Positions 1 to 6,274 of a stretch of DNA of 6,330 nucleotides are shown piece after piece. The notes below the pieces were generated by a model, which searched no databases, was not told the origin of the DNA, and worked only from the letters and a program-made list of their open reading frames with translations. This DNA is from Thermoplasmata archaeon (GTDB taxonomy: Archaea > Thermoplasmatota > Thermoplasmata > Thermoplasmatales > Thermoplasmataceae): NCBI GenBank assembly GCA_021797225.1, contig JAKAAE010000093.1, positions 1 through 6,330 on the forward strand, written 5' to 3'. Within the stretch, counting starts at the first letter, position 1. Each line of letters starts with the position of its first letter. The translations under genes and the position numbers were made by a program.

Positions 1-93
1 CATGAAAAGAATGTATAAATTTTTATCTTTCGGAACAATAGTATTCCGTTTTTCAGTTACGGTGATACATTCGTATATCCTTGTTGCTGGCAT
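1..93 (-). CDS. Possible N-terminus of a minus-strand gene running off the left edge
   Basis: An open frame starts at an ATG (93-91) and stays open for 31 codons to the window edge, beginning MPATRIYECITVTEKR. It lies 45 bases downstream of the kinase stop on the same strand, so it could be the next gene of the catabolic cluster. The composition is mixed polar/hydrophobic and protein-like, but no family is recognisable. No clear SD sequence precedes it, and the upstream TATA-like stretch (about 108-127) is weak. A plus-strand frame is also open over 2-109, so being open is not strong evidence. A real gene is possible but unproven. Confidence 0.27.
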   Translation of the reverse strand, partial: MPATRIYECITVTEKRNTIVPKDKNLYILFM

Positions 94-138
94 AGGTAAT
101 ATACCATAGATATAACATAATAGTTAGAATCCCTTTAT

Positions 139-1566
139 TTAATCAGATTGGTCTGTCGGCTGAGGCTGATCACTTTCCTTTAATATTTTTATGGTAGAAT
201 CTCTGAATTTTTTGAAACGATCATAGCTTATTTTATGGGTCAGAATACTTGTGTCCGGGTTTATTTTGTGCTCAATTTTTAATAGGTGATGCTTTGCAAC
301 AGAATATCTATCTATTAATCCATTACTTTTCATGGCAATTAAACATGCACCCAGTGTAGTTGGCTCTATCCCTGTTATTTCATATCTCAGGTTTGTTAGT
401 GCAGCAACAATTGATCCAATATTTACTTTAGACATTCCGCCACCTGCAATTATGCCATTGAAGTGATGTGTACCCTCATTCGATCTCATTAGATTTTCTA
501 TCATATCCACACTCAGATATGCCATGCTATGCACAATAGCCGCTATCATATCATCGTTTGTTGACCATCTGTCAATGCCATAAAAACCAGCCCTGATCTG
601 TGTATTAAAAATTGGGCACCTTTCACCCTCCAGATACGGTAGAAAGGTAATTGCCCTGGGATTCATATCAATCCTATTCACATCTATGTTTCTTTTAAAA
701 TTCCTTTCAGCCCAATCAAGAATTGTTGAATACTGCGAATTGCATCCATTTATTAAATACCTTCCTTCGAAATAGAGATCATTATACAATGTATTGCTTT
801 TAACAGGCGTTTTTGAAACATATCCAGCACAGAGTGTAGAGCCATTAGTTATGAAGAATTTATTAGAATCCATACTGATCGAACCCAGGGCCGAAACAAT
901 TGTATCAACTGTACCTATACTTACAGCCATATGTCGATATTTGCAGGAATATTCAGGTGGAACAAGTTCAGGAAGTCTGGTTTCAATTCCAAGTTCCTGT
1001 ACAGTTGTAGGTTCCCATACCCTGGTCTTATGATTCAGAAGTCCCCATTCCAGAGCAGTATTGATATCCTCTACCGGCTGATTCTTTGAATTTTCTAGTT
1101 TTGTAAATAAAAACCCATTGAGGTCGACTATCCATCTGGTTGCCGCGAATATATTTGAAGCATTTTTTTTAATCCATTTAAGTTTCTGATAAAAAAACTG
1201 TACATTTGGGATATTGAGAGTTATATCTCTATAAGTATCTTTATTCAGATATGATAGAAAATCTGATCCCAGTAATGAATTATACGGAACCCCTGTCAAA
1301 GCAATTTTTTCTGAATTCATGCAGATGAGTATTGGGGCCATTGTAGACATACCAACATATAATACCCCCATTTTATCAAGCATATCTAAAGTATGGAGGT
1401 ATATATCAGCCACCATATCAACATTTACATTATCTTTTTCGAATGCACCACCAGGGTATCTAACATTTCCAGATCTTACTAGTTCCATGTCCTCCAGATC
1501 ATATACAGCCCATTTAATTGAGGAAGACCCAACATCTACACCAGCTATCAGTTTGTTTTTAACCAT
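139..1566 (-). CDS. FGGY-family carbohydrate kinase (xylulokinase/gluconokinase-like)
   Basis: A cytosolic ATP-dependent sugar kinase that phosphorylates a ketose, polyol or sugar acid. At 475 aa it has the normal length for the family (about 480-520). The N-terminal actin-like domain opens with the phosphate-binding strand GVDVGSSSIKWAVYD (residues 9-23, Asp11). The predicted catalytic base is Asp221 in GTVDTIVSALG. The second ATPase domain begins FITNGSTLCAG (238-248), followed by the FGGY signature region LPYLEGERCP (309-318) through RAGFYGI (325-331). The adenosine-binding GGG lies at 375-377, and EPTTLGACLIA (401-411) corresponds to the second family signature. All key residues are present, so the enzyme should be active. 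The substrate cannot be read from the motifs: xylulokinase, gluconokinase and LsrK-like kinases share this layout. The ATG at 1566 follows a well-placed TATA box with about a 6-base leader. It sits 64 bases after the dehydrogenase, with which it may be co-expressed, but it seems to have its own promoter. Confidence 0.94.
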   Translation of the reverse strand: MVKNKLIAGVDVGSSSIKWAVYDLEDMELVRSGNVRYPGGAFEKDNVNVDMVADIYLHTLDMLDKMGVLYVGMSTMAPILICMNSEKIALTGVPYNSLLGSDFLSYLNKDTYRDITLNIPNVQFFYQKLKWIKKNASNIFAATRWIVDLNGFLFTKLENSKNQPVEDINTALEWGLLNHKTRVWEPTTVQELGIETRLPELVPPEYSCKYRHMAVSIGTVDTIVSALGSISMDSNKFFITNGSTLCAGYVSKTPVKSNTLYNDLYFEGRYLINGCNSQYSTILDWAERNFKRNIDVNRIDMNPRAITFLPYLEGERCPIFNTQIRAGFYGIDRWSTNDDMIAAIVHSMAYLSVDMIENLMRSNEGTHHFNGIIAGGGMSKVNIGSIVAALTNLRYEITGIEPTTLGACLIAMKSNGLIDRYSVAKHHLLKIEHKINPDTSILTHKISYDRFKKFRDSTIKILKESDQPQPTDQSD

Positions 1567-1591
1567 AATAAATTAAAGAATAATATGTTTG

Positions 1592-1610
1592 TAAATATAA
1601 TAATTGCCTT
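1592..1610 (-). promoter_or_regulatory. Archaeal core promoter of the FGGY kinase
   Basis: Read on the minus strand, AAGGCAA (1610-1604) is followed three bases later by TTATATTTA (1600-1592), a good archaeal TATA box. The TATA begins 34 bases before the ATG, predicting transcription start near 1572 and a very short leader. The AGGCAA block sits where the BRE is expected and recurs at the permease and aldolase promoters. Directly upstream is a small inverted repeat, GGATA-4 bases-TATCC (1613-1626), that could be an operator. Confidence 0.6.
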
Positions 1611-1630
1611 CTGGATAATTGTATCCGGAT

Positions 1631-2653
1631 TCAGTCAAATGTTACAGCGCCTTTTAAACCCTTTAATTCCCTTGAATATTGAAAAGCATCCTTCAAAGAA
1701 CTAAGTGGAAATGCCTTTGATACTATACTTCCAAGATCCAGAATTTTTCTGTTTACAATTCCAGCGGCTTCAGCATAATGATCCAATGTGGTACCCGTTG
1801 ATCCGGTAAAAGTAATCTGGTTGTAATGCAGCTGATTCATAGACGTTGTGATGCTGGAGTCTTCAAGAGATCCCCCGAATATAACCATGGTGCTCCCTGC
1901 ATCTACATATTCTATAGCCTGATCCAGTGCCTTTCTGTTTCCTATAGTTATATCTATCAAATCCATATTACCTTTTATAGTCTGCAATTCTTCAGGATTT
2001 TCTATCACATTTATTGTTCTGGACGCACCAAATTTCGTTGCCATATCAAGCCTTTCCTTCATCATGCCTGTAACGAAAACCTCTGGGACATTATAATAAT
2101 GCTTCAAAAGCTGGAGATGTATCATAGCATTGGGTCCATCTCCTATAATAACTGCCTTTTTAATTTTCTCTGGCCTTGCAAGTGAGAGGGCATTCAGGGA
2201 AACAGCTACTGGTTCAACAAACGTTCCTTCAATGAAGGAAATATTATCTACCAATTTTATTACCATATTATTTTTAATATAATCTGCTGGTACACGCATA
2301 TATTCACTATAACCACCATCTACGTTGACACCCAGACTTGTAAGGTTTCTGCACATATTATGCAAGCCCCTGAGGCACCGATCGCAAACCATGCATGGAT
2401 TGTCGGCTGCAATATTTACTCTTTCCCCCGGTTCAAAACCCTTACTCATACTTTTTTCGACAATGCCGGACACCTCGTGTCCGAGCACCCGTGGAGTTAT
2501 GATTGAATGTGATCCAGAATAATATGCTTTTACATCGGTCGGGCAGACTCCAACAGCCTTCACTTTCAATAATATTTCACCCGGTGAAATTGCTGGGGTT
2601 GCTGAATCAACAATCTTTATATTTTCTTTGCCATAATAAATAGCAGCCTTCAT
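1631..2653 (-). CDS. Zinc-dependent medium-chain alcohol/polyol dehydrogenase
   Basis: Cytosolic MDR-superfamily NAD(P)-dependent dehydrogenase of the sorbitol/threonine dehydrogenase type, expected to oxidise a secondary alcohol to a ketone. Its 340 aa are typical. Catalytic-zinc residues are Cys37 (GVCPTD), His59-Glu60 (LGHE) and Glu147 (FVEPVAV). The structural-zinc lobe is complete, with Cys87, Cys90, Cys93 and Cys101. The Rossmann domain starts VIIGDGPNAM (168-177), with Ala in place of the usual third Gly. At the end of the second strand (VFVTG, 192-196), Gly196 replaces the Asp that normally selects NAD, so NADP use or relaxed specificity is plausible. It lies between the permease (37 bases upstream) and the kinase (64 bases downstream) on one strand, so the likely role is oxidising the imported compound before phosphorylation. 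The ATG at 2653 gives the standard MKAAIYYGKE start of the family. Substrate unknown. Confidence 0.93.
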   Translation of the reverse strand: MKAAIYYGKENIKIVDSATPAISPGEILLKVKAVGVCPTDVKAYYSGSHSIITPRVLGHEVSGIVEKSMSKGFEPGERVNIAADNPCMVCDRCLRGLHNMCRNLTSLGVNVDGGYSEYMRVPADYIKNNMVIKLVDNISFIEGTFVEPVAVSLNALSLARPEKIKKAVIIGDGPNAMIHLQLLKHYYNVPEVFVTGMMKERLDMATKFGASRTINVIENPEELQTIKGNMDLIDITIGNRKALDQAIEYVDAGSTMVIFGGSLEDSSITTSMNQLHYNQITFTGSTGTTLDHYAEAAGIVNRKILDLGSIVSKAFPLSSLKDAFQYSRELKGLKGAVTFD

Positions 2654-2690
2654 TCAGATATATATAAAAGATATTAAAAAATATTTGTTT

Positions 2691-4148
2691 TTATTTTTCC
2701 AGTTTCGTAATATCCACCGATTTCGTAACATATGAATCCCCGAGGGTATCATTTTTATACTTTATTGCTACATATATTATTGCGGCAATCGCAAGAATGA
2801 ATACAAATACTAACCCACCGAAATATGGTTCTGTCAGATTACTGTACCCCTCGTAAAATGAATATACAAAGAGTATTATTGCACCTGCCGGAGCAATGAT
2901 CGATATGACAAGGTTTCTGGGCTTGAGAAGGCTTACCTTTTTCCTGAAGAGATATACTCCGAGGCTGAGATCAGGAATTATATGATGTATGAACCAGAAT
3001 GCAACAGCCATGCTTCCGGCCAGGAATAAAGCGTCAAAAACACCCTGGCTTAGTCCATAGAAATGTATCATTACGATTTCATCAATCACCGTTGCAGCAA
3101 GTCCAATTACAAGATTTACAAGTGCTGCATTTATAGGTGTGCCTCTCTTTGAAATTTTTGATAGGCTTTTTCCGCCGAGGAAATTATCCCTGGACATGGA
3201 ATATAAGAGCCTGGCGGTTGTCATTCCCGGAACAAAGCCACCGAATCCCTGACCCAGGAGGGCTACAAGAACAAATAATATCGCAGCTGGAATACCCAGA
3301 TATGGGATGAAAGCCGCAAGCCCCGGGCTGAGATCACTCTGCAGCAAGGAGGCATGGGGAAGACCCACTGCCACAACCTCTGCATATATTGCCATTACAC
3401 CAACCACAGTTGGAATTATAACTCCTATTACTATAGCTTTCCAGACATCTTTGAATGAAGCCTTTCCCTCTTCAGAGAAAAACAGGGGAACGCCGTAACC
3501 TGTATAGAACAGGAACCCGGCGAGTATGACGCCCAGGAAAAGCCCGCTCAATCCACTGGGAGCACTGGCCGGGTTAAATGCCTGTACTGAATTGTAAGGG
3601 GACCTCATAATAACTATTGCAGAATATGTTACCAGTACTATTACCTGAAGTATTCCAGAGATTATGACTATTTTTGCCGATATTGATAGATCAAGGGCGG
3701 TAATTAAAAACATGGCAAACATGAATACAACAGATATAAGAATAAACAGCCATGATGGAAGTATATAGTCTGAAATATAAGTCAGGGATGTATATATTAC
3801 GTAGGCAAAGGCTGTAGAAGTTAAAACATCGAAGGAGAAAAAGTAGAAGAGATTTTCAAGGGCTACAAACTTGCCTACAGATTTTCCGAAAGCCAGTTCA
3901 GCAAGCCCATAATAACCACCACTGAAAGAGGCAATTCTACTGTATTCTAAAATAGGAACTGTTGCTAACAATATCAATACTGCCCCTATAATAGGAATCA
4001 ACGGTGCCGCAAATCCACCGTACTGAACCGCAGCTGCAGCATTTGACACAGCCATTGCCATAGGATAAATGGCTGCTACAGTCATGAATGCCATAGCCCA
4101 TAAACCAATCTTATTTTTGCCAAGCGTATGCTTAACATTGTCATCCAT
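2691..4148 (-). CDS. APC-superfamily amino acid/amine-type permease
   Basis: An integral membrane transporter of 485 aa with about 12 hydrophobic segments (roughly 14-40, 46-68, 93-122, 132-150, 157-181, 199-225, 236-260, 278-312, 338-360, 369-391, 412-432, 443-463). APC landmarks are visible: the small-residue-rich broken first helix (residues 24-45), the TM6-TM7 junction GYGVPLFFSEEGKASF with EE at 226-227, and the cytosolic loop SRDNFLGG (319-326) followed by RGTPINAALV (335-344). Members carry amino acids, amines and a few sugar-amine conjugates by proton or sodium symport or by exchange. The substrate is not readable. As the first gene of the minus-strand cluster with sugar-type enzymes, it probably imports the compound they use. 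The gene looks more GC-rich than its neighbours, at least partly because of its many Gly, Ala and Pro codons. No strong SD is present; GAAGTGG just before the ATG is a poor match. Confidence 0.92.
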   Translation of the reverse strand: MDDNVKHTLGKNKIGLWAMAFMTVAAIYPMAMAVSNAAAAVQYGGFAAPLIPIIGAVLILLATVPILEYSRIASFSGGYYGLAELAFGKSVGKFVALENLFYFFSFDVLTSTAFAYVIYTSLTYISDYILPSWLFILISVVFMFAMFLITALDLSISAKIVIISGILQVIVLVTYSAIVIMRSPYNSVQAFNPASAPSGLSGLFLGVILAGFLFYTGYGVPLFFSEEGKASFKDVWKAIVIGVIIPTVVGVMAIYAEVVAVGLPHASLLQSDLSPGLAAFIPYLGIPAAILFVLVALLGQGFGGFVPGMTTARLLYSMSRDNFLGGKSLSKISKRGTPINAALVNLVIGLAATVIDEIVMIHFYGLSQGVFDALFLAGSMAVAFWFIHHIIPDLSLGVYLFRKKVSLLKPRNLVISIIAPAGAIILFVYSFYEGYSNLTEPYFGGLVFVFILAIAAIIYVAIKYKNDTLGDSYVTKSVDITKLEK

Positions 4149-4182
4149 GCCACTTCAACTATATATTGTATTTAATCTTTTC

Positions 4183-4196
4183 TATAATTTTGCCTG
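4183..4196 (-). promoter_or_regulatory. Candidate core promoter of the permease-dehydrogenase unit
   Basis: On the minus strand, CAGGCAA (4196-4190) is followed two bases later by TTATA (4187-4183). This places the transcription start near 4159, about 11 bases before the ATG at 4148. A second candidate is the AT-rich AAAGATTAAATA stretch nearer the gene (about 4169-4180), which would give a leaderless transcript, so the exact start is uncertain. The perfect palindrome ATTTAAAT (4198-4205) lies directly upstream of the motif. Confidence 0.5.
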
Positions 4197-4273
4197 TATT
4201 TAAATCGAAATATACTATTACCGGTGCTTAATAAATTCAAAAATCAGCAATAAACCATTATTTTGTATGGATA

Positions 4274-4300
4274 CCTGGAATTCAGGCAATCTTAATATAA
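4274..4300 (+). promoter_or_regulatory. Aldolase promoter with overlapping inverted repeat
   Basis: CAGGCAA (4283-4289) is followed two bases later by TTAATATAA (4292-4300), a TATA box starting 34 bases before the ATG at 4326. The predicted start is near 4320, with a leader of about 6 bases. The inverted repeat CCTG-5 bases-CAGG (4274-4286) overlaps the CAGGCAA block, so a protein bound there would compete with TFB/TBP. The arrangement mirrors the permease promoter on the opposite strand about 90 bases away. Confidence 0.6.
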
Positions 4301-4325
4301 TTAATAGAATTACAGCGAGATAATA

Positions 4326-5060
4326 ATGGCACAATATGGAAGAGAGCACAGACTGTTCAGGTTGTTCGGCAGGAAGAGGATATTGATAATGGCTATGGAC
4401 CATGGAATTCCTATGGGAGAACAAAAGGGCCTTTATAATATAGAAGAAATAATAAAAACAAATTCACAGTATATTGATGCAGTAATACTCAATAAAGGAA
4501 CCGTTCAAACTATTGATTCCAGAGTACTGAACCGTACAGAGCTTATTTATAAGCTGAATGGCATTACATCACTTGCTCCGAATCCATATGACCTTATTAT
4601 GTTTACCACCGTGGAAGAAGCAATTTCTTATGATCCGGTCGCAGTTTCTTATGAATTGTACATTGGCGCAGAACAGGAACAGCGCAGATTAGAAGAACTT
4701 TCCAGAGTTATAATCCAGGCCAATAAATATGATGTCCCTATTATAAGTCATATATATCCAAATGCTGAAAACAAAAATCCGGAAATAATCTCACATTGTA
4801 TAAGATTAGGTTTAGAACTTGGCACAGATGTTATAAAAACCTTTTATTTCCATGGAATGAAAGATCAGGTTGAAAGAACTAAAAGACCTATAGTAATTGC
4901 GGGTGGAGAAAGGATGAATGAACCCGAGGAAGTATTCAGCTATGTAAAAGATGCTATGAACAGTGGAGTTAAGGGAATAGCCATGGGAAGAAATCTATGG
5001 GGATGGAATGAGAAGACTCCAGATGTTGTAAAAGAAGTATCAAAAATAGTACACAGCTAA
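4326..5060 (+). CDS. Class I aldolase, DeoC/LacD (DhnA-type) family
   Basis: A Schiff-base aldolase of the archaeal fructose-bisphosphate aldolase/ADH synthase type, a TIM barrel that cleaves or forms C-C bonds next to a phosphorylated carbon. Its 244 aa are slightly short for the family (about 260-280), with no missing core segment. AMDHG (23-27) carries the family's catalytic Asp25, HIYPN (142-146) the catalytic Tyr144, and DVIKTFYF (168-175) the Schiff-base Lys171. Phosphate-binding loops are VIAGGER (190-196) and GIAMGRNLWG (217-226). These intact loops suit a sugar-phosphate substrate such as the product of the neighbouring kinase. It is transcribed divergently from the permease-dehydrogenase-kinase cluster and shares its promoter motif. 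Alternatives are general glycolytic or gluconeogenic FBP aldolase, the ADH synthase of archaeal aromatic amino acid synthesis, or an LsrF-like thiolase. Family membership is firm; the substrate is inference. The ATG follows a TATA box at standard distance. Confidence 0.92.
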   Translation: MAQYGREHRLFRLFGRKRILIMAMDHGIPMGEQKGLYNIEEIIKTNSQYIDAVILNKGTVQTIDSRVLNRTELIYKLNGITSLAPNPYDLIMFTTVEEAISYDPVAVSYELYIGAEQEQRRLEELSRVIIQANKYDVPIISHIYPNAENKNPEIISHCIRLGLELGTDVIKTFYFHGMKDQVERTKRPIVIAGGERMNEPEEVFSYVKDAMNSGVKGIAMGRNLWGWNEKTPDVVKEVSKIVHS

Positions 5061-5064
5061 GTAA

Positions 5065-5090
5065 TTTATTTCCTATAATATTTTTATTGT
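5065..5090 (+). terminator. T-rich stretch after the aldolase, possible archaeal terminator
   Basis: Directly after the aldolase stop codon the plus strand is T-rich and includes five consecutive T (5081-5085). Oligo-T without a hairpin is enough for termination in many archaea. No convincing stem precedes it. In such AT-rich DNA the evidence is modest. Confidence 0.3.
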
Positions 5091-5249
5091 TGATAAATAG
5101 CTGACAATCTACCCGCTTTAAAGTTTAAAAGAAAAGGTGTCGCAATCTTAAGTAACGGTATAAAATAAAAAAATTATACCCATCCGTATTGCGCTATTAT
5201 CACATATATCTCCAATTCAGTATATGGCTATAGAAAGATATAAAATAAG
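5091..5249. other. AT-rich intergenic stretch with one small hairpin
   Basis: No coding frame is convincing here on either strand. The only structure is an inverted repeat GGTATAA (5157-5163) and TTATACC (5174-5180), a 7-bp stem around a 10-base A-rich loop. No tRNA or CRISPR repeat pattern is visible. On the minus strand, a frame including QRNWDHLAYFISF runs on from about the T-rich DNA near 5300 and ends in this stretch. It may be the shifted end of the interrupted frame to its right, but AT-rich DNA gives such Phe/Tyr-rich strings by chance. Confidence 0.4.
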
Positions 5250-5483
5250 CTAAATGGTCCCAATTGCGTTGATAATACAAATAAGATAAAAGAAAATATC
5301 AGCAGTTGAAAAAAATTCAGAATAATATTGAGAATTTCTTAAATACCTATTGCAAAGGTAATCAAATTCAGGGTCCCAGTAAAATTTACTAGTCCCCGTA
5401 ACCTTTAATTAAATATGCAGTAACTTACCCAATAATAAAGGGAATATTAGTTCTAATATTTCAAGAATTTCCATTTCAATCAT
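5250..5483 (-). pseudogene. Unrecognised small frame interrupted by one stop codon
   Basis: From an ATG at 5483 the minus strand encodes 24 residues starting MIEMEILEILELIFPLLLGK, an in-frame TAA (5411-5409), then 52 more codons in the same frame to a TAG at 5252-5250. The second part includes KFYWDPEFDYLCNRYLR, which looks like real protein. The ATG has one of the few good Shine-Dalgarno matches in the window, AAGGTGA with 4 bases before the ATG. This could be a small gene killed by one nonsense mutation, a genuine 24-residue peptide, or chance. No family is recognised. Confidence 0.3.
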
Positions 5484-5500
5484 TCTTTCACCTTATCTTT

Positions 5501-5728
5501 TTAAATGGTAGTAAATACCATTGACCCAATAATATATTCAATGAATATATTGCAAACTATTGTGAGCATTAGTTCAATCATAGATAGAAGTGATACAAAT
5601 TCCAGTTTTTTAAAGGGATATTCAATTTTTTCTTGATATTCATAATTTATCTCAATATTATAATCTGACAATATAAAAAATTTTCTTCCAAATATAATAA
5701 GTTGCATGATTCAATATTATTTGAGCAT
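5501..5728 (-). pseudogene. Possible degraded MNT nucleotidyltransferase partner of the HEPN gene
   Basis: A 68-codon frame (5707-5501) begins with a hydrophobic strand LIIFG, then RKFFILSDYNIEI. This resembles the MNT-fold pattern of a hydrophobic strand-FGSRARG-spacer-SD(x)DI(x)(I/V). The GS step and about four residues of the G-loop are missing, and the second acidic Asp is Asn, so it could not be catalytic as read. The same frame extends back to an ATG at 5728 through two stop codons (TAA and TGA), as expected for an eroded N-terminus. It follows the HEPN gene on the same strand, where archaeal HEPN genes often have an MNT partner. The match is short and could be coincidence. Confidence 0.32.
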
Positions 5729-5747
5729 GTTTATTATTGATTCATAA

Positions 5748-6112
5748 TCAAGTTCGTATATTTTTGGACCAGAATTCAAATATTTCCTTTGCATAATTTA
5801 TACACCTGTTTGCGTCTTCAATCGAATAATATTTGTACGGTGAATCATTAGTATTATAATCAGGATACATTGAGCCGATATATATCCCATCCAATTCTTT
5901 TGACTTTTCTATTATATGATCATCTACCTTAAATTCAGTAAGTTGCGATAGCATTATAGAGATGGAAAGATTCCAGATTTCTTGATTTATAGCATTATAC
6001 AGGGATTTAACAGCTTTTTCTGCACTTTGTTGTGCGGCGAATATGTCCATTCATATTTTCCATTCCTTAGAGAATCTTCTGACTCCACCAAATTCACTTT
6101 AGATTGATTCAA
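5748..6112 (-). pseudogene. HEPN-domain protein with a one-base frameshift
   Basis: The continuous part (6050-5748, 100 codons) has HEPN hallmarks: IFAAQQSAEKAVKSLY at its start and, near the end, LDGIYIGSMYPD then SPYKYYSIEDANRCINYAKE. These match the family patterns FxAQQAAEKAxKAL, YIPTRYPD and PYxYYTxEDA. The frame begins exactly where the first helix should already be complete, and a TGA lies directly before its ATG. In a different frame just upstream (6112-6047) the DNA encodes LNQSKVNL, then ESEDSLRNGKYEW, which is the missing first helix. A -1 shift after TGG (6049-6047) gives YEW-D-IFAAQQ with family-normal spacing and a 121-residue protein, starting at TTG 6112. HEPN proteins are all-helical, RNase- or nucleotide-binding-type proteins often paired with MNT nucleotidyltransferases. 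The usual His after the central Trp (WGHS) is Leu here (WNLS), and the YIPTRYP motif is altered. Best read as a decaying gene; sequencing error or recoding are alternatives. Confidence 0.75.
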
Positions 6113-6136
6113 CCTACGTTATGAACGTTACCTGAG

Positions 6137-6151
6137 TTATAAAAATTGCCA
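6137..6151 (-). promoter_or_regulatory. Candidate core promoter of the HEPN gene
   Basis: On the minus strand, TGGCAA (6151-6146) is followed by TTTTTATAA (6145-6137). The TTATA begins 30 bases before the TTG at 6112, predicting transcription start near 6114. This supports a gene start at or near 6112 rather than at the internal ATG at 6050, and hence the frameshift reading. Confidence 0.45.
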
Positions 6152-6221
6152 TATCATTTTTCTCGCAAACTTCCTAATTTTGCATATTGGGTGTAATAGC
6201 GATTAATTTTTAATTATAATG

Positions 6222-6274
6222 ATAGATCAGAATCTATTAATACAGTAATTACTTTAAAATCAGTACCTAAGGTA
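6222..6274. repeat. Cluster of three short palindromes upstream of the right-edge gene
   Basis: Three dyads sit in about 50 bases: ATAGAT-4 bases-ATCTAT (6222-6237), the perfect palindrome AGTAATTACT (6244-6253), and TACCT-A-AGGTA (6264-6274), which overlaps the BRE position of the promoter at 6274-6284. They are candidate operator sites for a dimeric regulator. Each is short and AT-rich enough to occur by chance, but the clustering before a promoter is suggestive. Confidence 0.4.

Noticed and set aside
31..53. Hairpin CGGAA-8 bases-TTCCG followed by five T on the plus strand, like an intrinsic terminator for a gene entering from the left.
   Set aside because: The stem is only 5 bp, bacterial-type hairpin terminators are not standard in archaea, and it lies inside an open minus-strand frame. 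Without the flanking gene it cannot be supported.
2..109. Plus-strand open frame of 35 codons at the left edge.
   Set aside because: Overlaps a more protein-like minus-strand frame, has no visible promoter or ribosome site, and a frame this short is unremarkable.
1826..2185. Plus-strand open frame of about 119 codons antisense to the dehydrogenase.
   Set aside because: It is opposite a gene with intact MDR motifs, its translation is low-complexity Ile/Tyr/His/Phe-rich, and it has no promoter; a shadow frame. The same applies to smaller antisense frames in the kinase, permease and 4218-4424.
139..5060. LsrK/LsrF-like AI-2 processing, since an FGGY kinase and a DeoC/LacD-family protein occur together.
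   Set aside because: No Lsr-type ABC transporter, LsrG or LsrR is present, the aldolase motifs fit archaeal DhnA enzymes better, and a dehydrogenase plus APC permease are not part of that system.
5378..5390. Inverted repeat AGTAAA-A-TTTACT between non-coding frames.
   Set aside because: Made almost entirely of A/T in AT-rich DNA, inside the candidate interrupted frame and not near a promoter; likely chance.
5061..5500. Searched for tRNA, CRISPR repeats and insertion-sequence ends in the gene-poor stretch.
   Set aside because: No T-arm or anticodon-arm pattern, no regularly spaced repeats, and no long terminal inverted repeats flanked by target duplications were seen.
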